Below the pieces are notes generated by a model. The model searched no databases, was not told the origin of the DNA, and was given only the letters and a program-made list of their open reading frames with translations. From NCBI RefSeq assembly GCF_008831285.2, contig NC_045142.1:17425354-17489353 (forward strand): a DNA stretch of 64,000 nt, given 5' to 3'. Positions 57,313 to 64,000 of the stretch are shown piece after piece (position 1 is the stretch's first letter; the number at the start of each line of letters is the position of its first letter). The position numbers were made by a program, and so were the translations under genes. The DNA is from Nymphaea colorata. Its lineage: Eukaryota; Streptophyta; Magnoliopsida; Nymphaeales; Nymphaeaceae.

Positions 57313-57597
57313 AAGGAGGCAGTCTTCACTCTTTAGTGTTGAGTCTCGACGACGACGAGGAAAAGCCAAACAGGGAAGGGAAGTATCGAGAGAGTGAAAA
57401 CTGAAACCCTACGTTAAAGACCCATAAGTTCATTTTTTTTAAAAAAATAATAAAATCGGGCTCTCGGGCCACCGCCGAGCACAGCGACGTGCCCGAGCCC
57501 GGGAATTAACGGCCCGAAATTCATTTTTTCAAGGCCCGAGCCCGGGCCCGAGTTGGGCCGGGTACCCGGCGGCGGCCCGGCCCGGTGCCCAGGCTTA

Positions 57598-57605
57598 CTT
57601 GAGAG
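57598..57605 (+). repeat. hAT target-site duplication, right copy (CTTGAGAG)
   Basis: Exact copy of 52138-52145. Confidence 0.95.
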
Positions 57606-58041
57606 GGGAGAGTTGCGCATGAAGGCAGTCGACTCAGAGGCAAAACCCATCCACGGACTGGCCCGAGATGTGGTTGTGAAGATTGAGAGTTGGTCAGAGA
57701 AAGCCAACTTTTCCGTGGTCCCAATGGATGATTACCAGATGATTCTCGGCATGGAGCTCCTTAGTGCAGCGAAGATGGTCCCAATGCCGCATTTGCGCAA
57801 TGTCAGTATTATGGATGAGAAGTCCCCTTGCATGGTGCCAGTGGTAACACTGAAGAAAGACAAGGGCAAGGTCACGATGGTATCTGCACTTCTATTGAAC
57901 CAGGGCTCGAAACACGGTGATGGGATGGACTTGGTGGCAACCAGGGAAGTGTCCAGAAACTCTCCTGGTTTGGTCCCAGAGGCGCTTGCACATGTCTTAG
58001 AGGAATTCGCCAGGACAATGCCTGCGAAGCTCCCTAGATAG
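57606..58041 (+). pseudogene. Gypsy protease C-terminal part and start of the RT linker
   Basis: Coding resumes in the frame that was cut at 52145. The protease end is visible as VVPMDDYQMILGMELL (the usual DYDVILGMDWL-type block). A linker follows, ending ...HVLEEFARTMPAKLPR, the wording that normally leads into the reverse transcriptase (DVFPxELP...LPP). A stop appears at 58039-58041 exactly where the reverse transcriptase should begin. Confidence 0.88.
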
Positions 58042-58587
58042 CGGCCACCTCGGCATAAAGTGGGCCATGCCCCTACAGAGCTGAAGAAACATGCAGATCG
58101 AAGACGAGGGTCAATGGAATTTCGAGCGGGCGACCAAGTCCTCATGAAGCTTTGCGTAGACCGAGCGGGAATCTTCCATGGGCGACACCGAGCGCGGACC
58201 ATAAAGTATGAAGGGCCATTTACTGTGGTCAAGAGGATGAGGAAGTGGGTGTACAAGTTAGATCTCCCGCTAGACTTCAAGGCGCATCTTGTGTTTAACG
58301 TCCACAAGCTTCAGCCCTTCTATGCCCACGAAGAAGACCCGAAAAGAAGCCAGCCCCGGAGAGAACCAATCATGCAACGAGCGCCTTCCACCCGGCGGGC
58401 CATTGATCGACAAGTAGACCAGATCCTTCGGCACAAAGTTAACTACCTTAGTGAACCGAAGCGATACTTGGTCCGATGGGTAGACGAAGATCAACCAACG
58501 TGGGAGTTCGCCTTTCGTTTGAGGCGGAGACACCCAGAAGAAGTCAGGGTCTACCACGAAGCTACCAGCGCCGAGGACAACGCTTGA
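58042..58587 (+). pseudogene. Gypsy integrase C-terminal tail and chromodomain
   Basis: The frame opens with PTELKKHADRRRGSMEFRAGDQVLMKL, the post-core GPY/F-type end of integrase (KYEGPFTVVKR...YKLDLP). It then passes through a basic linker to a chromodomain: VDQILRHKVNYLSEPKRYLVRW...QPTWEF. Chromodomains of chromoviruses guide integration to particular chromatin. The catalytic integrase core, RNase H and reverse transcriptase are missing; the join with the protease-side sequence lies within about 58035-58065. Confidence 0.9.
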
Positions 58588-58590
58588 TTT

Positions 58591-58603
58591 GAAGGGGGGA
58601 GTA
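58591..58603 (+). other. Gypsy polypurine tract
   Basis: GAAGGGGGGAGTA directly precedes the 3' LTR, as needed to prime plus-strand DNA. Confidence 0.85.
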
Positions 58604-58995
58604 TGTTCCCCTGTGTCTAGAGTCTGTACAGTCTTTTGCTTACGTTGAGTCTTGGTGTAAGCTTGTATGTTCACCTGTGTCAGAGTACCCTCCCAAAACG
58701 ACCCCAAGTGCAATATTGGGATTCCTTGTTTTGGATGGTCGGCATGAGAATTCTGTAAGTGGCTTCGACCATCCTTTGTAAGTAAAGTGTAAAAGCTTAC
58801 TTGCTTTCCCTCGTGATGTACTCATCTTTATGAAGTGAATATATTGCGAGTTTCTTTCCACACTCTTTGTACTTTGTGTTCAAAGTTTTCAAAAAGCGTT
58901 CAAGTGATCTGTGCCCACTTGAACGAGGCGAAGGCTTGCGGCTTACTGGCGAGAGTTTGTCGCGCCGCACAGTTCGGAGTAGTCGGCCCGTGACA
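58604..58995 (+). repeat. Gypsy 3' LTR
   Basis: 392 bp from TGTTCCCCTG to CCGTGACA; pairs with the 5' LTR at 50347-50747. Confidence 0.95.
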
Positions 58996-59000
58996 GTGAA

Positions 59001-59333
59001 TTAATACCAAATTCGCTTTCTTTTTCTCTTTTTATGAAAGAGAGCTTTCAATCTTGGTGATCCATTTGCCAAATGACAAGTCGTCTCCAAATTTGGTGTT
59101 TTGCTGACAGAAGTTTTCGAAGGGGAGGGTTTCAACATTCCTTCCCCTGAGGGAGGGAAAGGAGAGCTATGGAAGGTGTTGCGAGTAGCTAGGATTTCAG
59201 CAAGGATGGTGAACAAGGCTGGGGTGGTGGGGCGATTCGTCGCTCTTGGGCTGCAATCGTTCAAGGGAAGGAGAAAGGATTGGAGGAGCCCATTTCTCCT
59301 TGTGAGATCAGAGAAGTTGACAGGGAAAGACTG
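59001..59333 (+). other. Strip between two gypsy elements, unrecognised open frame
   Basis: The plus strand is open from about 59050 into the next LTR (for example GELWKVLRVARISARMVNKAGVVGRF...KGRRKDWRSPFLLVRSEKLTGK), and the minus strand is open across the same DNA. GC is above the intergenic average. I do not recognise a domain. It may be part of an older element or gene that the LTR at 59334 truncated. Confidence 0.3.
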
Positions 59334-59504
59334 TGTTATCACCCCAAATTTTTCAAAAAACAGGGCTATCAAAATTTGGGGTCTATTATTTTTAAAATGA
59401 ATTTTAAATCTAAGTTTAGATCCAAAATCCAAGTTTAGATCCAAATCTAGCATTTCAAACTCAAAATCTAATTATCAAATTCAAATTAGATCCAAAATAG
59501 AGCA

Positions 59505-59935
59505 AGACCCAATTGCCCCTCCTTTTGACCAAAAACCTTATTTTAGAGGGTGATTTTAGTCTTTTTAAGTAAACATGACCGATTTGCCCCTCTTTTTAAT
59601 AAAAAACCTCATTTTAGAGGGTGATTTTAGTCTTTTATGGTAAACAAAAACAATTTGCCCCTCCTTTTGACCAAAAACGTCCTTTTAGAGGGTGATTTTA
59701 GTCTTTTTAGGTAAACAAGACTGATTTGCCCCTTCTTTTGATCAAAAGCCTCCTTTTAGAGGGTGATTTTAGTCTTTTTGGGTAAAGAAGACCGATTTGC
59801 CCCTCCTTTTGACCAAAAACCTCCTTTTAGAGGGTGATTTTAGTCTTTTGGTGGGCTAGACTTATTTGCCCCTCCTTTTGACAAAAAACCTTCTTTTAGA
59901 GGGTGATTTTGGTCTTTTTGAGTGGACAAAGACTC
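59505..59935. repeat. 71-bp tandem repeat x6 inside the LTR
   Basis: TTTGCCCCTCCTTTTGACC (with variants) starts at about 59511, 59582, 59653, 59724, 59795 and 59864, giving four steps of 71 and one of 69. Each copy continues TTTTAGAGGGTGATTTTAGTC. It lies upstream of the TATA box, in the U3 part, where repeats often act as promoter elements. Confidence 0.93.
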
Positions 59936-60092
59936 AACCCATTTTAAAAAATATTTTTATAAGCCTAATGGCCAATCATACCCATTTTCAAACCATTTTT
60001 TTTCAAAATAATTCAAAATTATGTGAAATTCGGATGAAAAAGGAGTGAAATTCAAACAAATTCAAATTTAGGGTTTTGTCTCCAAAATCTTC

Positions 60093-60100
60093 TATAAATA
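60093..60100 (+). promoter_or_regulatory. TATA box of the long LTR
   Basis: TATAAATA in TTCTATAAATAGCC is followed about 30 bp later by CTCTTAGGCAAGAG, and then by a leader with AAACCCTAG and CT-rich runs. This marks the U3/R boundary near 60125-60130. Confidence 0.65.
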
Positions 60101-63100
60101 GCCTCCACTCCCCCCCTCTTAGGCAAGAGTTTGCCTTGAGAGAAACCCTAGAGTATTCTCACTTGAAGACTTAGGGTTTCTCTTGAGTTCTTTCTCTCTC
60201 CCTCTTCCTCTTTCCATTTCTCTTCATCTTCAACATCTTGGGAGCTTCATTCAAGGTGTAACGCTCGTTGGTTCGGCGGGTCGGGTCGCGTTAGGGTCCA
60301 GACCCGGACCCGACCCCCACTCGCGTAAGGGCCCGATGCGAGGCCCTTCTCCCTCGCCTTTCCCTTCCTTCTTCGTCGTCTCCTGGTGGTCTCCCGTGAC
60401 AGCGCAGAGGGAGGAGAGTGGCGGTCGGGTGGTGGTGGCTGGAACGGCGACGGCGACGGAGGTGGCAGCGGCGGCGACTTGGTAAACTCTCTCTCTCTCT
60501 CTCGTGCGATTTTTCCTTCTCTGCCACACGTCCCTTCTTCTTCTCTCTCGCCACTCTCTTTCCCCTTTTTCCGCTGGTTTCCTACCGCTCGACCCTCTTC
60601 TCACTCACTCGCACTCCCCCACCTGCTTTTTCCTCTCTTTCTCACCCCCACGGCCGTTTTCCCCCTTGACCGAACCCCTCCTCTCTCTTTCTCTCCTCTC
60701 TATCAGCGTCCCTTTTCTCTGGTTCGTTTCAGTCTTTTTTTCTCCCACTACTATCGTGGGTTAGCAACAGATTTTGTGTTGAACCTTTTGGACGTGTGTT
60801 GACTCTTTCCATGGCGTTTTGGGGTTGGATTGCGGTTTAGGGACGTTTTTCCCCTCTCACCAACTAGTAGGGCGTGTAGTGACAAGCGTCAGCAAGCAAT
60901 CTCGAGCATTGGCACTTGATCGGACGTGTGAAGTGGTTGCTAGAAGGGTTGTAGCAGTTTGGATGCTTGTTTTGGGGTGAGCAATACCTAATCAAGCTCA
61001 AAATGATGAATATTTACCTTCTAAAGCATGTATAATTATGGTTCGAGCATGCTAGAGCTTAGAATTGATGATTTTTGGGACGCATGTTAGTAATTTTGTT
61101 TTTGGGGGAAACTTAGGATTTGCGTTGGAAAGTGATGATTCATGTATTTAATGATCGTTTAAGCATGATGGATTAATTTTCGAAGCTTTAGGGAAGCATG
61201 GTAGAGATTGTGAGGTTGTGGGGAAGATTTAGAACCGTCTTAGGGAGTGTAGCGCAGACTTCGGTGAACGGGTGTATCATGAAGTTAATTAGGGATATAT
61301 GCGTATTGGGATGTGACTTGAGGTTGATGTCTTACTTAAAGAACGTTATTGAGGAAGGAATTAGTGATGGTTTGATTGATGGTTGAAGGCTTTGATAATT
61401 CGAGGCAACGTCAAGACGTAAAGGAGGAGGCCTATTGGAGAGCTTGTTGGTCGACACTACCTGTCGATACCCTCTTGAGGTGATGACATGTGCCTCAAGG
61501 ATTTTATTTTTGTATCTGTTCGTTTCTGTTTGATTGGTGTAGGTATCTAGTAGAAACCTTATTCTTGTTTATGTTTGCAGGTGCACCGGGCTCATCCCGT
61601 CGACCTTGAGATCGAAGCTTGAGGCATTTTGAAGAATTTGGTGAGCGCGCCACAAGTATGGCAACTTTCCAGGCAAATTCCTGCCTGGGGCAATTGTGTG
61701 ATTGGGTGCTCCTAGGATCAAGGGATCCTAGGATTGGGATGTTAATTGATTGTCTGTTTTGTGATTGAGTATGTGTATGTTGCTTACATGATATGAATGT
61801 GTTAGAAAGATTATTAGTCACTCGTTTCAAAAATGTTACGCATTGGCATGTGCATGCTAGAATTGATATCTGTTTAGGACAGATGAGGTGGGGTATCGAG
61901 TCGAGTGTCTCCTCGACCCCAATTATGCATTAGAAAGCATCATAGAATGATAACTGCATAGGACAGCTACGAGCCAACCGCAGATCGAGACTACTCTTTG
62001 TGGAATTGGCTATGTTTTTCAAAGAGGTGATTGACATGATTGATGTGAGGATTGATGTGATGATTGATATGAATGTGTATGTTGTTGCATATGCATTGCC
62101 ATGAGCAATGATGCAAATGGATGTTTTGGAGGGTAGTTGTACCCGTATGGTATGACGGCTAGCAATGACTGTTACTGTATGTATAGACCTCATGTGGAGG
62201 TAATCGGAGGTGTGGGTGCACTCGGGAAGTGTACTAACCTCGTGTGCTAGCCAGTCATCTTGTGAATGTGTAACTATAATGATAAGAATGAATAACTAAG
62301 AGATGAGAGACCAGTGGGATGTGGCTATGTGCTTGGGAGACGTCCCCCTTGATTGCCACTGGTCTCGCCTGTCAGAGCGCAGGCGGTGAGAAGCCCCAGG
62401 GTTCTGTTGTGTGTTGTGCTTGGAGCGTTGGGCTCCTGCCTTCCCAACCTGGGTGTCCTAGGGAAGGCTGAGTATCTCACCTTGGACTTCACACATCCAG
62501 GGATGAGTGCTCTACCGCTGCAGCGGGTGAAATGGATCCATACTGTTATGGGCCACCACGGGGGTCGTCTCTCGGTTGTAGGCCACCCGCGGTGTGCACG
62601 TGCCTGTGTTGCACCCACAGGAACTGTTAATGCACTAAAGTTAATGAAAATGCAATGTGTTTGACAGAATGCATGTGACTGACGTATATGTGATTGATAT
62701 GAATGCAAGTGTTATGTTTAAGCATGCTTCGCATGTGACTGATGTTGTGTTAGTGTGGCCTTCAAGTGGCTTTTACGTGTCGCACTCAGACGCGACATGA
62801 CGATAGATGGGTTCATATTTGTCCCTTTATTTGAGCCTTACTTGAGAGGGTTTGGCATTTTCCTGGCTTGTTGCCATACTGCGAAGGCTGAGCCTTCAGT
62901 TGTTTTCTTTTTCAGGTTATGGCGGACCCGGGGCAACAGGTTGAGCGGATGGCTTCACTCATGTCCTACTGGGGTGGTTTTGGGATTGTCGTTTGTAGTG
63001 CCGGCGCGTCATGTTTTGGGTTTATTGATGTCTTTTTTTTTGTTAGGCATCAATGTATTTGATTTTGGGGCTTTTTGGTCATGCACATAGATGTGAATTT

Positions 63101-63260
63101 GTAGGAAACAAAATGGTTATATCAATGAAAGTTCGCCCCATTGTTTTGTATTGCTTGGCTCATCGTCAATTTGAATTGTTGGGTAGTCACACCTCGATGC
63201 TTTATGTTTTGAAAAAAAAAAAAATTGTTTGACGGTTAAAAGGTCGGGGTGTGATAGTTT

Positions 63261-63273
63261 TGGTATCAGAGCC
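63261..63273 (+). other. Primer binding site of the long-LTR gypsy element
   Basis: TGGTATCAGAGCC is an exact match to the complement of initiator methionine tRNA, placed a few bases after the LTR end. Confidence 0.9.
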
Positions 63274-63492
63274 ATGTCAAACCCCATTATGGATGTGAGT
63301 TAAAGCCTATCTGTGAAGCCGTGTTGCCTAGGTACGCATTTGTTTGACTAGTTGGTTATTGTAGTTTTGATTTTTCAAGTATAAGTATGTAATGTGATCT
63401 TTGTTTTGAACTTCGTGCTAATGCACGTTGTGATTTGACTTGTGAGTTTGGTTTTGGTCGTGATTTGAGAATAAAGGATCTTGTTTGTACGG

Positions 63493-64000
63493 ATGGAATA
63501 TCATCGTAGGGTTAAGAAGCGAGCTGGGCCGTCTTTAGAGGCACATAGAGAGCCCAGCCCAACCCATTCTGATGCGCATACTCCGTGGGGTGACAGTGCG
63601 TCAGAGCCCCAGTATGCCCAGCTAGGTGGGGGTGCCCAAACCCCACCGAGACAGACTCCGCCAGTGGATCAGCAGACTATATTGCTGACCACGTTGCAGA
63701 CGCTGACCACGTTAATGCAGTCTATGGTCGGTAATCAGAGAAGTAATGCATCTCCTTCGAGGGACACCAGTGCTCCAGTTCGGGAGAAGGCAACGACAAT
63801 GTCTTATCAGCAGTTTATGGCGATGCAGCCGCCTATCTTCTCAGGAGGGGGCAGTCATGATAAGGAAAATGACTGGATTGAAGAGGTTGAAGGTATTTTT
63901 GGGCTTCTGAAGGTGCCAGAAGAAGATAGAGTGAACTATGGCTCCTATTTGTTGAAGGGTGATGCCAAGAATTGGTGGCAATCAACTAGTGAGATTCGGT
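63493..64000 (+). CDS. Gypsy (Tekay/Del-like) gag, 5' part, open at the window edge
   Basis: ATG at 63493 opens 169 codons with no stop to the right edge. The N-terminus is basic and then Pro/Gln-rich (RVKKRAG, QTPPRQTPPVDQQ). A coiled or helical stretch follows (LLTTLQTLTTLMQSMVGNQ), then the conserved gag start PIFSGGG...ENDWIEEVEGIFGLLKVPEEDRVNYGSYLLKGDAKNWW, matching the retrotransposon capsid domain. It lies 220 bp after the primer binding site, the normal leader length. Unlike the other elements here its frame is clean, so this copy may be young; the rest lies outside the window. Confidence 0.88.
   Translation, partial: MEYHRRVKKRAGPSLEAHREPSPTHSDAHTPWGDSASEPQYAQLGGGAQTPPRQTPPVDQQTILLTTLQTLTTLMQSMVGNQRSNASPSRDTSAPVREKATTMSYQQFMAMQPPIFSGGGSHDKENDWIEEVEGIFGLLKVPEEDRVNYGSYLLKGDAKNWWQSTSEIR

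Larger units (their letters stand above)
52146..57597 (-). mobile_element. hAT transposon, 5452 bp, inserted in the gypsy protease region
   Basis: The left end reads TAGGGCTGGGCATCGGGCCG; the right end, on the other strand, reads TAAGCCTGGGCACCGGGCCG. The inverted repeats of about 20 bp differ at three positions, and the element is flanked by a perfect 8-bp duplication CTTGAGAG. Gypsy protease coding stops at the left edge and resumes in frame at the right edge. The subterminal zones are rich in GGGCC/GGCCC and include three near-palindromic 32-bp repeats. The minus strand carries a BED-hAT transposase. The family is seen across plants through its small GGGCC-rich derivatives, such as 50008-50236. 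Confidence 0.95.
50342..59000 (+). mobile_element. Ty3/gypsy chromovirus, non-autonomous, interrupted by a hAT transposon
   Basis: Both LTRs are present (50347-50747 and 58604-58995) and the element is bounded by a perfect 5-bp target duplication GTGAA at 50342-50346 and 58996-59000. Inside are the primer binding site, gag, protease, a short integrase tail, a chromodomain and the polypurine tract. The reverse transcriptase, RNase H and integrase core are absent. Removing the hAT insert (52146-57597 and one copy of its 8-bp target duplication) leaves an element of about 3.2 kb, so it could only have moved with help from an intact relative. Confidence 0.92.
59334..63258 (+). repeat. Very long 5' LTR of a Tekay/Del-like gypsy element
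   Basis: Starts TGTTATCACCCCAAATTT and ends GGTCGGGGTGTGATA next to the primer binding site, so the ends are near-inverted (TATCACCCC/GGGGTGTGATA). At about 3.9 kb it is in the size range of Del/Tekay LTRs. It holds a 71-bp tandem array, a TATA box at 60093, and a pyrimidine-rich start region. The many open frames inside (for example at 60386-60802 and 62353-62664) look like chance. The right-hand LTR is outside the window, so the exact end (63256-63260) is not confirmed. Confidence 0.82.

Noticed and set aside
60251-60802. Overlapping 83-138 codon frames on both strands at about 60.3-60.8 kb
   Set aside because: They lie in the GC- and CT-rich part of the long LTR downstream of the TATA box; low-complexity Arg/Ser/Leu content and no domain.

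Overview
The window is nuclear DNA of a flowering plant. The evidence is a split chloroplast-type phytyl ester synthase gene with GT-AG introns, two intronless CDR1/nepenthesin-type aspartic protease genes, and plant lineages of Copia, Ty3/gypsy chromovirus, LINE and hAT elements. Intergenic and intronic DNA is AT-rich and full of microsatellites; the two protease genes and the retrotransposon coding parts are more GC-rich. The sequence does not let me name the species.

Layout. 1-3040: a minus-strand Ty1/Copia retrotransposon, decayed, entering from the left edge, with its leader tandem repeats and 5' LTR. 4550-4806: a remnant of an aspartic protease 3' end. About 5460-10800: a decayed minus-strand LINE with recognisable ORF1, endonuclease, reverse transcriptase and zf-RVT parts. 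10.8-21.6 kb: gene-poor DNA holding microsatellites, hAT-like MITEs, a tRNA-derived SINE, an imperfect segmental duplication and a tandem array with a three-unit higher-order period. 21.6-38.6 kb: the phytyl ester synthase gene, 13 exons, with a 309-bp MITE in intron 3, a 3.5-kb hAT element in intron 6 and mirrored AT/GA microsatellites in intron 10. 41.8-45.2 kb: two convergent aspartic protease genes. 50342-59000: a Ty3/gypsy chromovirus with both LTRs and a 5-bp target duplication; it has lost its reverse transcriptase, RNase H and integrase core and is itself split by a 5.45-kb hAT transposon with an 8-bp target duplication. 59334-64000: the 5' half of a second gypsy element (Tekay/Del-like) with a 3.9-kb LTR, primer binding site and open gag frame running off the right edge.

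How it fits together. Only three host genes look intact. The phytyl ester synthase joins fatty acids to phytol (and to diacylglycerol) in plastids during chlorophyll breakdown. The two aspartic proteases are secreted CDR1-like enzymes that look like a local inverted duplication, with a third copy surviving as a fragment 37 kb away. Almost everything else is a layered record of transposition whose order can be read from nesting and target-site duplications. I found no CRISPR, no tRNA or rRNA gene, and no clear undescribed biochemical system. The most informative structures are the nested gypsy/hAT insertion and the repeat architectures listed under findings.
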